In this document: one piece after another, positions 16,119-25,116 of the stretch | How positions within the stretch are numbered: position 1 is the stretch's first letter | Layout: every line of letters begins with the position of its first letter | Assembly: GCA_965658025.1 (NCBI GenBank) | Contig: CBFHQL010000003.1 | Location: forward strand, 1 to 64,000 | Direction: 5' to 3' | Length of the DNA: 64,000 nucleotides | Source of the DNA: UBA3537 sp965658025 | GTDB taxonomy: Bacteria > Bacteroidota > Bacteroidia > Flavobacteriales > Flavobacteriaceae | The notes under the pieces: model-generated | Database searches by the model: none | Seen by the model: the letters and a program-made list of their open reading frames with translations, nothing else | Told to the model about the DNA's origin: nothing | Program-made: the position numbers and the translations under genes

Positions 16119-17399
16119 ATGAAACTTTGGGACAAAGGAATTTCTATAGACAAAACTATTGAGGCCTTCACAGTTGGTGACGATCGAGCCATAGATTTAC
16201 ACATTGCTTCTTATGATTTACAGGCTTCTCTGGCTCATGCAAAAATGTTGGCACAGGTAGAAATTTTGGACAAGAATGAACTCAAACAAGTGGAACATGC
16301 TATTGCAGAGCTTCAAAAAGAAGTAGACGCGGGAGCGTTTAAAATAGAAGATGATTTTGAAGACGTCCACTCCAAAATTGAGTTTGAGCTAACTCAACGT
16401 ATTGGTATCGCTGGAAAAAAAATACATACAGCACGATCTAGGAACGACCAAGTTTTGGTGGCATTGCAATTGTATTACAAAGACAATTTAAATACTGTTC
16501 AAAAGCAAATCAAAGTCTTGTTTGACACCCTAATATCTTTGGCCGATCAGCATAAGTCAGAATTATTGCCAGGATATACCCATCTCCAAGTGGCTATGCC
16601 ATCTTCTTTTGGGCTTTGGTTTTCGGCCTATGCAGAAACGCTTATCGACGATGTTTTGCTGATTCAATCGGCTCAAAAAATTGTTGACCAAAACCCCTTG
16701 GGTTCTGCGGCGGGTTATGGAAGTTCATTTCCTATAGACCGAAAGATGACCACTGCGTTACTGGATTTTTCTGAATTAAAGTACAATGTTGTTTCGGCTC
16801 AAATGGCACGAGGAAAAAACGAACAAATCATTGCTTCAAGTTTAGGAAATTTAGCATTTACCCTTTCAAAGTTTGCTATGGATATTTGCCTGTATATGAG
16901 TCAAAATTTTGGATTTGTAAGTTTCCCCGAGCATTTAACAACAGGGAGTAGTATCATGCCGCATAAAAAAAATCCAGATGTTTTTGAGTTAATTCGTGCA
17001 AAATGTAATCATCTACAAAGTTTACCCTCTCAAATACAAATGATGACAAACAACTTGCCAAGTGGTTACCATCGTGATTTTCAATTGTTGAAATCGCCAA
17101 TGATTTCTGCATTTGAAACCATTAAAACGGTGTTGTCCATTTTTGATTATGGGTTGCAACATATTGAGGTAAAATCGGTGGATTTAAACGACGAAAAATA
17201 CAAATATTTATTTACTGTAGATAGTATAAATACTTTGGTGCAAAGTGGTGCAACGTTTAGAGCGGCTTACAAGACCATTGGCGAACAAGTTCAAAAGGGA
17301 ACCTATGTTTCTGATGTGCGCCAAAAGCACACACACATTGGTAGCATTGATAACTTAGCTTTAGATAAAATCAAGGCCAAGTTCCCAAGTTTAGATTAG
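16119..17399 (+). CDS. argH: Argininosuccinate lyase
   Basis: 426 residues, slightly shorter than the ~460 of E. coli. The fumarase/aspartase-superfamily signature GSSIMPHKKNPDVFE is near residue 280. The HTARSRNDQV substrate loop and TGSSIMP catalytic serine loop are intact, and PGYTHLQVAMP is present. It cleaves argininosuccinate to arginine and fumarate, completing the pathway. It is the last gene of the operon, 3 bp after argE. Its stop overlaps the converging DUF2490 gene by 4 bp and no terminator is seen between them. Confidence 0.95.
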   Translation: MKLWDKGISIDKTIEAFTVGDDRAIDLHIASYDLQASLAHAKMLAQVEILDKNELKQVEHAIAELQKEVDAGAFKIEDDFEDVHSKIEFELTQRIGIAGKKIHTARSRNDQVLVALQLYYKDNLNTVQKQIKVLFDTLISLADQHKSELLPGYTHLQVAMPSSFGLWFSAYAETLIDDVLLIQSAQKIVDQNPLGSAAGYGSSFPIDRKMTTALLDFSELKYNVVSAQMARGKNEQIIASSLGNLAFTLSKFAMDICLYMSQNFGFVSFPEHLTTGSSIMPHKKNPDVFELIRAKCNHLQSLPSQIQMMTNNLPSGYHRDFQLLKSPMISAFETIKTVLSIFDYGLQHIEVKSVDLNDEKYKYLFTVDSINTLVQSGATFRAAYKTIGEQVQKGTYVSDVRQKHTHIGSIDNLALDKIKAKFPSLD

Positions 17400-18076
17400 T
17401 CGTCAGTTGCTCTTAAATCCGTGTTGAAAATTAGGCCAAACTGCAAAAATGTTTTGGCTGATTTTTGCACTTCCTGACGCAATAGCCCAACCTGAAAATG
17501 GATGTTGTCTGCATATTGATAGCCAAATCCTCCATAAAGGCGATTCCGGTCAAAAAAAGTGCGTTTATCATTGATGAATAGTTCGTCATAAACGCCCAAG
17601 TACAATGTCCCTATTTCAATTTTTGGACGATTTATGGGTACAAAAAGCATCAGTCGGTAGCGAAACCTCATTTTGAAATCATCTTCAACATAGCGTTCTT
17701 CCAATCTGTATCGGTGCTCAAACTTTACGCGGCCAATCGTGTTTGTTGTCAAAAATTGTTGCCAAACCCGGTGTTCTTCAACTTCTGGACTCTTGCGATC
17801 GGATTCATAGTCATAGTTTCCAATATGCGCATAACCAAATGTAGCAAAGGTGTTGGGTTTAAAATGATAATTTAATCCAGTTCGAAGCAAAAGTTGTTCA
17901 ACATTTGTCGGGCTAATGGTATGATTACGGTACTGAGCTTCGGTGTGAATACTAAACTTTTCACTGATTTTATTGGTGCCAAAATACATAAGCCAGTTTC
18001 CCGTATCATTTTGTGCAGCTAGAAACATTGGCCCCCATAAAAGGAGGCCAATGCATAGGGCTTTATTTATCTTCAT
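17396..18076 (-). CDS. DUF2490 family outer-membrane beta-barrel protein
   Basis: 226 residues with signal peptide (MKINKALCIGLLLWGPMFLAAQ). The DUF2490 pattern follows: GNWLMYFGTNKISEKFSIHTEAQYRNH, FATFGYAHIGNYDYE, a central RVWQQFLTTNTIGRVKFEHRYRLEER, FRYRLMLFVPINRP and a terminal alternating strand FLQFGLIFNTDLR. The family is predicted to form a small barrel; its function is unknown. It is the third gene of a SulP, carbonic anhydrase, DUF2490 series with 3 bp between the last two, so a link to inorganic carbon or anion handling is possible but unproven. Confidence 0.8.
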   Translation of the reverse strand: MKINKALCIGLLLWGPMFLAAQNDTGNWLMYFGTNKISEKFSIHTEAQYRNHTISPTNVEQLLLRTGLNYHFKPNTFATFGYAHIGNYDYESDRKSPEVEEHRVWQQFLTTNTIGRVKFEHRYRLEERYVEDDFKMRFRYRLMLFVPINRPKIEIGTLYLGVYDELFINDKRTFFDRNRLYGGFGYQYADNIHFQVGLLRQEVQKSAKTFLQFGLIFNTDLRATDD

Positions 18077-18079
18077 GAT

Positions 18080-18706
18080 TTAAAAAAAGTTTACTTGACC
18101 GGTTTTAATATCATACATTCCGCCAATAATTTGAATTTCTCCAGCATCTTCCATGTCTTTTAGTACTTGACTTGATGAGCGGATGTTGTCTATGGTCATG
18201 AGTACATTTTTTTCTGCAACTTCATTTACAAAATCAATATTTGCAGACGTTCTTTGACTTTCGTCTTGCGGTTCTGTAACGGCTTCTACAGCAGGTTCAA
18301 TTTTATTGATGAGTGCAGTAAGATTTCCAAGACGAGCATGGTCACATGCCCCTTTGACCGCACCACAAGCCGTGTGCCCAAGAACAACAACTAGTTTTGT
18401 TCCTGCCAGTTTACAAGCAAATTCCATACTGCCTAAAATATCTTCGTTTACGAAATTTCCTGCAATCCTTACGCTGAAAATATCACCCATTCCTTGATCA
18501 AAAATATGTTCAGACGAAACTCTAGAGTCAATACAACTCAGTACCGTTGCAAATGGATATTGTCCAGTACTTGTTTGTTCCACTTGTTTCATGAGGTCTC
18601 TTTGCGCTTGAGTACCATTAACAAATCTTGTATTTCCTTCTTTAAGTGCGTTTAGTGCACTTATTGGTGTCATTTGATTTTGTGTGTCTTTAGTATGTGC
18701 ATTCAT
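18080..18706 (-). CDS. Beta-class carbonic anhydrase
   Basis: 208 residues. The zinc ligands and catalytic dyad are in place: Cys58-x-Asp60-x-Arg62 in SCIDSRV, and His111-x-x-Cys114 in VLGHTACGAVKGA. The length and order match beta-carbonic anhydrases. It interconverts CO2 and bicarbonate. It has no signal peptide and so is probably cytoplasmic. It is encoded 37 bp after the SulP transporter stop, likely in the same transcript, which suggests bicarbonate uptake or pH homeostasis. A C-terminal segment, GGMYDIKTGQVNFF, is typical of the family in Bacteroidota. Confidence 0.94.
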   Translation of the reverse strand: MNAHTKDTQNQMTPISALNALKEGNTRFVNGTQAQRDLMKQVEQTSTGQYPFATVLSCIDSRVSSEHIFDQGMGDIFSVRIAGNFVNEDILGSMEFACKLAGTKLVVVLGHTACGAVKGACDHARLGNLTALINKIEPAVEAVTEPQDESQRTSANIDFVNEVAEKNVLMTIDNIRSSSQVLKDMEDAGEIQIIGGMYDIKTGQVNFF

Positions 18707-18743
18707 TGTGTTTGTATTTTTGAGTTAATATGTTTTTTTTAGT

Positions 18744-20300
18744 TTAAATAGCTGAACGAAGTTTAAAAAATTCAATGAAACTTTCTGGATTTTTTACAGT
18801 TCCTCGTTCTGAAATTAGAGTAATATTGATGGATCGGTTTTTTGCTTTTAGCGAAAAATCATCAAGAATTTCAATGATATCGTAGTCTAAAAATCGAGTT
18901 TTACGCACGTCAATTTCTAATTCTGTATCTGCGGCAATTTTCTCCAATTCTTTTAAAATAGCGCCCTTGTTTATAAAAGTCACTTCTTCGGCAAGAGTCA
19001 TTTTTATTTTTTGAACACCATTGCTTTTGTCTTCCATGTGAAGAAAGTGTGAGTTCTGAAAGCTTTTGATCAGAATAACGATGATTCCAACAGCAAGTCC
19101 AAGTCCGATACCAACCAAAAGATCGGTAAAAATAATTCCTAATACAGTAACGATAAAAGGAACAAACTGTTTCCAACCTTGTTTGTAAATGGTAACAAAT
19201 AAGGTAGGTTTGGCCAACTTGTATCCAACAATAAAAAGTACCGCTGCTAATACAGACAATGGTATTTTGTTGAGCAATGTGGGGATAATTAAAACAGAAA
19301 GTAATAATAAAAACCCATGAACAATTGCAGCGGTTTTAGTTTTTCCTCCAGATTGTATATTGGCTGAACTTCTAACAATAACTTGTGTAATAGGTAGCCC
19401 CCCAATAAGTCCAGAAATAATGTTTCCTGAACCTTGAGCAATAAGTTCTCTATTAGTTGGTGTTACCCTTTTTCTTGGATCCAATTTGTCGGTAGCTTCA
19501 ACACACAATAGGGTTTCTAAACTTGCAACTAAGGCAATTGTAAAAGCAGTTACCCAAATTTGTGGATTGGTGATTTGATCAAAATTAGGCGAACTAAATT
19601 GACCTAAAAAGGATGATAAATTTTCTGGAGTAGGAACACTTACTAGCATACTTTGATCTACTGACCAAGTGGTATTGTCTTTTGTAAGTAAATAATAAAT
19701 AATCCCAACAGCTACTGCAACAACAGGCCCTTGAACGATTTGAAATACTTTGTAAGATTTGGAGAGCCAGACATTCCAAATGATTAGAATAGCCAATCCA
19801 ATTAAGGCAACAAGCGTTGCTCCAGGGCTGATGTAATTCAGTAGTTCAGTAAAATGAGCATCGGCAGCGAGCGATTTATCATAACCAAAGAAATAAGGAA
19901 TTTGTTTGATAACAATAATAATCCCAATACCAGTAAGCATGCCTTTGATGACTGAAGACGGAAAGTAGTAGCCAATAACGCCCGCTTTTAATATACCAAA
20001 AGCAACTTGGATAATTCCGCCTAAAACTACAGCTAGGAGAAAGTTTTCAAAACCGCCCAGAGTGCTTATGGCGACCAAAACAATGGCTGCCAAACCTGCT
20101 GCTGGCCCACTAACGCCAATGGCTGAGCCACTAAGAGCTCCGACTACAATTCCGCCAACGATACCTGCAATTAATCCAGAAAATAAAGGCGCTCCACTAG
20201 CTAGTGCTATGCCCAAACAAAGAGGAAGGGCAACAAAAAATACGACAATACTTGCTGGAATATCAGCTTTTAAATTTTTTAAAGGGTGTAAATGATTCAT
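18744..20300 (-). CDS. SulP family anion transporter (likely bicarbonate or sulfate)
   Basis: 518 residues with 10-12 transmembrane helices. The SulP core begins DIPASIVVFFVALPLCLGIALASGAP and has the GVSGPAAGLAAIVL anion-site motif and a FGILKAGVIGYYFPSSVIKGML segment. The C-terminal ~100 residues are a degenerate STAS domain (EEVTFINKGAILKELEKI, ELEIDVRKTRFLDYDIIEILDDF). SulP proteins carry sulfate, bicarbonate or other anions. The carbonic anhydrase gene directly downstream favours a BicA-like role. The start at MNHLHPLKNLKADIP is typical for the bicarbonate-type group. Confidence 0.87.
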   Translation of the reverse strand: MNHLHPLKNLKADIPASIVVFFVALPLCLGIALASGAPLFSGLIAGIVGGIVVGALSGSAIGVSGPAAGLAAIVLVAISTLGGFENFLLAVVLGGIIQVAFGILKAGVIGYYFPSSVIKGMLTGIGIIIVIKQIPYFFGYDKSLAADAHFTELLNYISPGATLVALIGLAILIIWNVWLSKSYKVFQIVQGPVVAVAVGIIYYLLTKDNTTWSVDQSMLVSVPTPENLSSFLGQFSSPNFDQITNPQIWVTAFTIALVASLETLLCVEATDKLDPRKRVTPTNRELIAQGSGNIISGLIGGLPITQVIVRSSANIQSGGKTKTAAIVHGFLLLLSVLIIPTLLNKIPLSVLAAVLFIVGYKLAKPTLFVTIYKQGWKQFVPFIVTVLGIIFTDLLVGIGLGLAVGIIVILIKSFQNSHFLHMEDKSNGVQKIKMTLAEEVTFINKGAILKELEKIAADTELEIDVRKTRFLDYDIIEILDDFSLKAKNRSINITLISERGTVKNPESFIEFFKLRSAI

Positions 20301-20410
20301 GTAATTATCTAATTAGTCTTTCTTGTTTTGTTTTTAAGAAAGAAATGGTTAAAAATTGGATGTGATAGGATTTGATTGTATCCTAACGTAAGTTTTTGCA
20401 GAGGTGGTAT

Positions 20411-20749
20411 TTACCCCAAAAAAGGAATATACCTTGGAGGAGGCAGATAAATATCAATATTAATAGCAAGATGTTTTTTCTGTTGATAAGATATGTCAGT
20501 TAAATTCACAGATGATGATCTGTATCCCACCATTAACTGTGGGTTGAAATCTTTGTTATACTCTATTTCCTCTACATCTAATTTATCAGTTTCACTGGTA
20601 TCTGAGCCATCACTCCATTCTATATTCTGTTCTATGTCAAATCCAAGGTTTAGAGCAGGGGTCACGACCTGAAATAAAATAGTTGTAGTCAGTATTCCAC
20701 AAATAATGATACGCACAAAATGGTCTTTATGTAGCAGCTTTAATATCAT
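20411..20749 (-). CDS. Small single-pass membrane protein of unknown function
   Basis: 112 residues: a short basic N-terminus (MILKLLHKDHFVR), one hydrophobic segment (residues ~12-32), and an acidic middle part (EWSDGSDTSETDKLDVEEIEYNKDF). The C-terminus is proline-rich (YLPPPRYIPFLG). I do not recognise a family. The gene overlaps the upstream TetR regulator by 4 bp and is therefore probably cotranscribed with it. Nothing else follows on this strand before SulP. Confidence 0.6.
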   Translation of the reverse strand: MILKLLHKDHFVRIIICGILTTTILFQVVTPALNLGFDIEQNIEWSDGSDTSETDKLDVEEIEYNKDFNPQLMVGYRSSSVNLTDISYQQKKHLAINIDIYLPPPRYIPFLG

Positions 20750-21414
20750 TTCAATGTGTTGAATACCAAATTAGTGTAAAAGCGAATGATGTTGTTTTGT
20801 CCTTCTTCAACATCTGTTAGCGCGGGTAAATGTTCGGCAAAATAACGTTGATGATGCGCCCCTTCAATTATGGTAGAGACAAGCATGTGTGGGAACTCAT
20901 AATTAGAAGCGTATTCTAAAATAAAATCACTAACCCGTTGAACAACTTGCTTGTAGACCATATAAAACCCTTTTTCGTTCTCAACATCTACGTCTATGTT
21001 GTGGTAGGCCTTAGACGATTCTGATATGATGATTCTATTAAGTAAAATTTCATTGATAAACGAAAAATCACTGTCTTGCTTGACATCTGCAACCAATAAC
21101 TCAATAGACTTTTTTATTTTTTCTTCTGGATTATTCAAGTTAGAAGTGTGTAAAACGATTTTATAATCCATCCAACTCCAATACCAATTGATGAGGTAAA
21201 TGAGTAACATGTGCTTATTGGCAAAATAGCGATAAATAGAACTTTCATTAGAACCAATAGCATCTCCAAGTTTTTTAAACGTAAAGGATTCAAATCCTAA
21301 CGAATTTATCATTTCAATACTATGGGCAATAATTTCTCTTCCAAGCGTCGAAGATTCGGGATCTTTAACAAAAAGAGTGCTGTTGATTTTAATCTGTAAA
21401 TTTAAATTTTCCAT
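20746..21414 (-). CDS. TetR/AcrR family transcriptional regulator
   Basis: 222 residues from ATG 21414. A TTG five codons further upstream is less likely. The N-terminal HTH reads GREIIAHSIEMINSLGFESFTFKKLGDAIGSNESSIYRYFANKHMLL, cut here by its helices around residues 24-68, with the recognition helix SNESSIYRYF. It has a long all-helical ligand-binding domain with several aromatic residues. It is cotranscribed with the 112-residue membrane protein. Upstream, on the other strand, lies the OmpA gene, so the shared intergenic region (21415-21668) may serve both. Confidence 0.88.
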   Translation of the reverse strand: MENLNLQIKINSTLFVKDPESSTLGREIIAHSIEMINSLGFESFTFKKLGDAIGSNESSIYRYFANKHMLLIYLINWYWSWMDYKIVLHTSNLNNPEEKIKKSIELLVADVKQDSDFSFINEILLNRIIISESSKAYHNIDVDVENEKGFYMVYKQVVQRVSDFILEYASNYEFPHMLVSTIIEGAHHQRYFAEHLPALTDVEEGQNNIIRFYTNLVFNTLK

Positions 21415-21510
21415 AGTATCGCTTGGCAAATATAATAGTAATACTATTAATTTTTGCTATAAACATGTCAAATTTTTGTTAAAAAGTGTCTAAATATTTT
21501 GGTCATTTTT

Positions 21511-21570
21511 CCCACTTATTACGTCAAATGGCCACTTATTACGTCAAATGGCCGCTTATTACATGACGTT
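21511..21570 (+). repeat. Three tandem 20-bp repeats upstream of the OmpA gene (putative LytTR sites)
   Basis: Three head-to-tail units with an exact 20-bp period: CCCACTTATTACGTCAAATG, GCCACTTATTACGTCAAATG and the degenerate GCCGCTTATTACATGACGTT. The same unit recurs at 25901-25940 and 26096-26155. The array ends 22 bp before the -7-like GTCCTTTG at 21593-21600. A period of about two helical turns fits binding of a LytTR protein on one DNA face. The nearest LytTR gene is at 25117-25878; the pairing is inference. Confidence 0.85.
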
Positions 21571-21592
21571 AGGGAAATTTAAACTTTCGTCC

Positions 21593-21600
21593 GTCCTTTG
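21593..21600 (+). promoter_or_regulatory. -7-like element of the OmpA promoter
   Basis: GTCCTTTG matches the TTTG half but not the TA of TAnnTTTG. It lies exactly 22 bp after the 20-bp repeat array, the same distance as in the two sRNA promoters. No -33 TTG is seen because the last repeat occupies that place, which fits an activator-dependent promoter. Confidence 0.5.
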
Positions 21601-21668
21601 CACATTGAATGCCCACCAATAAAACAGGTAAGTTCAAACTTTAAGTAATTTATAAATAATATGTATCT

Positions 21669-22997
21669 ATGAAAAAATTTAGTAAACTATTAGCAGTATT
21701 GATTCTAACATCATGTTGGAGTCTTAGCGCACAAAATGAAGAAAATCCATGGCAATTGACCGTTGGAGTAAATGCAGTAAATGTTTATCCAGTAGGAGAA
21801 GATGCGCCGCAAGGATCCTATTTTGATGAATTTTTCAATGTGACTGACCATTGGAATATAATTCCCTCATTATCGACACTCTCGGTAAGTAAGTATTTAA
21901 ACAACAATTTCTCAGTAGCATTTACAGGAGCAATTAACAGAATTGAAAAATGGGGCCAAACGGATTCGGATATTTCTGTTCGCGTGGATGACCTAATGTA
22001 TTACAGTATTGATGGTGCTGCTAAGTACAGTTTGGCAGATGTTATTAATTCCACAAAGCTTGAACCATTTTTAGGTTTAGGAGGTGGTTACACTTGGATT
22101 GAAGAAGGAAAATACAACAATAATAGTCTTGGTAGCTCCAACGCATTAGTTGGTGCACTAACGGCAAATGCGACTTTAGGGCTTTCTTATTGGTTTACAG
22201 ACAACATCGGTTTGACCTACAGCTCAACGTACAAACATTCTTTTAAAGATTATTTGACCAAGCATTTCCAACATGCCCTTGGTTTGTCAATAAATTTTGG
22301 TGGAGAAGTAGAAGAACCAGAAGTTGTAGAGGAAATTCAACCTGAAATTATTCCTGATTCAGATGGAGATGGCATTAATGACAACTTAGACCGCTGTCCA
22401 CAAGTTCCAGGAGTAGCAAGCAACAATGGATGTCCACCAAAGCCAGTAGAAGTAGACTCAGATGAAGACGGGTTGTTAGATTCTGTAGATGATTGTCCAA
22501 AAATCAAAGGCCCTGCAAGCAACAAAGGTTGTCCACTACCAGATTCTGATAATGATGGAATTGTAGACAGCGCAGACAAGTGCCCTAAAGTACCTGGAAT
22601 TGAGGCCAATAATGGTTGTCCTTACGAAGAGGTTAAGATTGGAGTAAGAGATACTGATTTAAATATGCTTTCAAAAAGAATCCTTTTTGACACAAGCAAG
22701 CACAGTTTCAAACAAGAGACTTACCCAATTTTATTAGAGATTATTCAGATCATGAAGCAACATCCAGAAGCTCAATTCAAGCTAGAAGGGCATACAGACA
22801 GTACTGGAGCTAGCGATATGAACCTTAGATTGTCTCAAAGCAGAGTCAATGCTGTTCGTGACTATTTAGTGGAAAATGGAATACCAAGCAGTTCTTTGGT
22901 AACGGAAGCGTTTGGAGAAACTCAGCCAACGGCTTCTAATGCCACCAGAGAGGGAAGAAAACAAAATAGAAGAGTTGAAGTGGTTAGAATAAAATAG
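21669..22997 (+). CDS. OmpA-family outer-membrane protein with TSP3 calcium-binding repeats
   Basis: 442 residues with signal peptide (MKKFSKLLAVLILTSCWSLSAQ). Residues ~25-215 form an OmpA-like eight-stranded barrel (GLSINFGGEVEEPE ends it). Three TSP3-type repeats follow (DSDGDGINDNLDRCP, DSDEDGLLDSVDDCP and DSDNDGIVDSADKCP, each with a VPGVASNNGCP-like spacer). Residues ~330-442 are the peptidoglycan-binding OmpA C-domain (LEGHTDSTGASDMNLRLSQSR, GRKQNRRVEVVRIK). The likely role is tethering the outer membrane to peptidoglycan. The gene has a repeat-controlled promoter with a 5' leader of about 60 nt and a strong terminator. Confidence 0.93.
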   Translation: MKKFSKLLAVLILTSCWSLSAQNEENPWQLTVGVNAVNVYPVGEDAPQGSYFDEFFNVTDHWNIIPSLSTLSVSKYLNNNFSVAFTGAINRIEKWGQTDSDISVRVDDLMYYSIDGAAKYSLADVINSTKLEPFLGLGGGYTWIEEGKYNNNSLGSSNALVGALTANATLGLSYWFTDNIGLTYSSTYKHSFKDYLTKHFQHALGLSINFGGEVEEPEVVEEIQPEIIPDSDGDGINDNLDRCPQVPGVASNNGCPPKPVEVDSDEDGLLDSVDDCPKIKGPASNKGCPLPDSDNDGIVDSADKCPKVPGIEANNGCPYEEVKIGVRDTDLNMLSKRILFDTSKHSFKQETYPILLEIIQIMKQHPEAQFKLEGHTDSTGASDMNLRLSQSRVNAVRDYLVENGIPSSSLVTEAFGETQPTASNATREGRKQNRRVEVVRIK

Positions 22998-23019
22998 TAC
23001 TTCATTTTTTCATAATTCG

Positions 23020-23048
23020 AAAAGGGCGATTTTATAATCGCCCTTTTT
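23020..23048 (+). terminator. Intrinsic terminator after the OmpA gene
   Basis: AAAAGGGCGATT/AATCGCCCTTTT hairpin with a 4-nt loop and a T-run, 23 bp after the OmpA stop. It may also serve the converging sensor-kinase gene. Confidence 0.85.
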
Positions 23049-23085
23049 TATGACATTTTCTCAACTTAATTATAGTTTAAAAAGG

Positions 23086-24924
23086 TTAAGAAACTATATT
23101 TTGATTTAGTTTTGGAATAGTGATTTCGATTCTAGTTCCTTCTTTTGAAGAGATGTTCAAGCTTATGGGACTCTTATAAAGTTTTGAGGTCGTGGCGATA
23201 TAGTCTTTTGTGATTTTCAGCCCATGACTTTTTTTATTTTTTAATGTAGATAACTTCAATCCTACGCCATTATCTTCCACAATTATGATTAATTTCTTAT
23301 CCTCAAATTTGTGACGTAAAGATATTTTTCCTTTGTACTTTATACCAGTAAACGCATGATTAACAGCATTTTCCAAAAATGGTTCGATAATTCCAGGAGG
23401 AATCATCCACTGCTCAACACTCATATTTTTGATGGGTTCAAATTCGTATTCAAACTTATCGGAAAAGCGTAAAGATTCAAGATACATATAGTTTTGACAA
23501 ATATTATATTCTGATATGAAGGGCACCAATCTTTCATTCATGTTATCTAGGGTAGAGCGTAAAAGTGAAGACATTTTAGTAAGCGCAAGAGTTGCATTTT
23601 GAATCTCTTTTTTTTCTACAAAATAATTAATTACTGACAACACATTAAACGTAAAGTGAGGCTTAAATTTCGACCGTAAAACATCGATTACCATTTGTTT
23701 ATTGGCATCTTCAAGTTCAGCTTTTGTTTTTGAACTGGCAGAGTAAAAATAAACGAAAATTAGGGTTACAATGAGAAGTGCAAGCGCAAACGAAATGAAG
23801 GCCTTTTGATTTTTTATTTTATTATTAAGCATGTCGTTTGTAAGCTTTTCGTCGCCTAATTTTTGTTTTATCTCAATATCGGATAACTCGGCATGGTAAT
23901 CAAGGTGATTTTTCAATACAGCGAGTTGAATATTCTCATAATTTTTGTTCTGTTCTAATAGTTTGTTAGAATAATAGGAATAACCATCTATGTCACCTAA
24001 TTTCAACTTAATTTTAATCAAGTCATTATAAATTATATTCGTATTAAAATATGATTTTTTTGGCTCGAAGTAACGAAGTGCTTTTACATACATTTCTTCT
24101 GCCATACGGTATCTTTGCGTTGCTGTGTAAACTTGCCCCATGACCAAGTATAATTTGTGCTCAGAACCTAGATTTACGGATTTAAGTTCCTTTAAATAAA
24201 TTGGATATAATCGCTTTACTTCTGCATATTGCTTATTGTTTTTTAGGGCACTAATAATTTTAATTTTGTCATCAAGAATCTTGGCATAAATGAGTTCATT
24301 CTTTTCGTCATTTTTTTCTCTGTACCAATGATTCAAAAATCTTGCTTCATCTTTTGCTTCCAGTTTGAATTGCCCCAGATAATACAATAGACTATCATTT
24401 TTAGTATGTGCCAGATAGCTGAGCTTATTCAACTTTGCGGTTTCCTGTTCTGCTGGGGATAACTCTATTTTTTTTATCAATTTAAAATAGCGATCATAAT
24501 AGTGTTCAGATATTTCTTTCATCACTTCCGAAGACCAACTGTGCGTTAAGTATAATTGAGCTAGAGTATGAAAACACCTCAACAGTAATTTGGGGTGATT
24601 ACTTAACATATAATTTTCTTTAATCATTAAATTATCAAGTAAAAACTCAGCGTTTGTGTACAATTGAAGCTCTCCACTTTTTTCAATTTGCTGAAACGTC
24701 ATTTCAAGATACAACGAGTCCAGCCCAAGTTCCAGTGCCTGATCTTTCATTGTTTTGTACATACTATCCACTTGCGCTATGTTGTGTAGCGTCTGTAGAT
24801 TTTTCATTTTAGCAATGAGCTCTTTTTGTGTAGTGGATTGAGCAACTAATTTGAAGCACAAACAAAACAAAACGATAAACCATGGAAAAGAAGATTTCGT
24901 TTTAATTTTAGTAGATAAAGTCAT
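23086..24924 (-). CDS. LytS/YehU-type sensor histidine kinase with TPR-like periplasmic region
   Basis: 612 residues: a signal or first membrane segment (residues ~12-29) and a long helical TPR-like domain (~30-370, for example KLYLVMGQVYTATQRYRMAEEMYVKAL). One TM helix is at ~375-395 (FISFALALLIVTLIFVYFYS). The His_kinase (PF06580-type) core has H-box His423 in KFKPHFTFNVLSV, N-box PFLENAVNHAF and G-box IVEDNGVGLKL. The H-box reads PHFTFN where PHFLFN is usual. It should autophosphorylate and pass phosphate to the LytTR regulator encoded divergently, 192 bp away. The signal is unknown; a cell-envelope cue is plausible. Confidence 0.87.
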   Translation of the reverse strand: MTLSTKIKTKSSFPWFIVLFCLCFKLVAQSTTQKELIAKMKNLQTLHNIAQVDSMYKTMKDQALELGLDSLYLEMTFQQIEKSGELQLYTNAEFLLDNLMIKENYMLSNHPKLLLRCFHTLAQLYLTHSWSSEVMKEISEHYYDRYFKLIKKIELSPAEQETAKLNKLSYLAHTKNDSLLYYLGQFKLEAKDEARFLNHWYREKNDEKNELIYAKILDDKIKIISALKNNKQYAEVKRLYPIYLKELKSVNLGSEHKLYLVMGQVYTATQRYRMAEEMYVKALRYFEPKKSYFNTNIIYNDLIKIKLKLGDIDGYSYYSNKLLEQNKNYENIQLAVLKNHLDYHAELSDIEIKQKLGDEKLTNDMLNNKIKNQKAFISFALALLIVTLIFVYFYSASSKTKAELEDANKQMVIDVLRSKFKPHFTFNVLSVINYFVEKKEIQNATLALTKMSSLLRSTLDNMNERLVPFISEYNICQNYMYLESLRFSDKFEYEFEPIKNMSVEQWMIPPGIIEPFLENAVNHAFTGIKYKGKISLRHKFEDKKLIIIVEDNGVGLKLSTLKNKKSHGLKITKDYIATTSKLYKSPISLNISSKEGTRIEITIPKLNQNIVS

Positions 24925-24997
24925 GAAAAAATTATATTCCTAAAGCTAAAGAAATTGAATTACAACACAAAATAAATCAGATAATATTGAAAATTAG

Positions 24998-25029
24998 TTG
25001 GTGTTTTTTCGATTATTATGTTAAGTTTG
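24998..25029 (+). promoter_or_regulatory. Promoter of the LytTR regulator gene
   Basis: TTG (24998-25000), 21-bp spacer and TAAGTTTG (25022-25029) match the Bacteroidota vegetative promoter. A start near 25036 gives a leader of about 80 nt. The leader contains a palindrome AAAGCGCTTT and, at 25082-25095, a stretch complementary to the core of the downstream sRNAs. Confidence 0.6.
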
Positions 25030-25116
25030 TTATTAAACCCTTAAAACTAAAGCGCTTTATTCAGCGTTTAAGATTTATAGGATTAACCATTTATGAACTA
25101 AAACACCCCCATTGTC

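Noticed and set aside
21511..21570. CRISPR array
   Set aside because: The units are contiguous with no spacers and recur upstream of three promoters, so they are binding sites.
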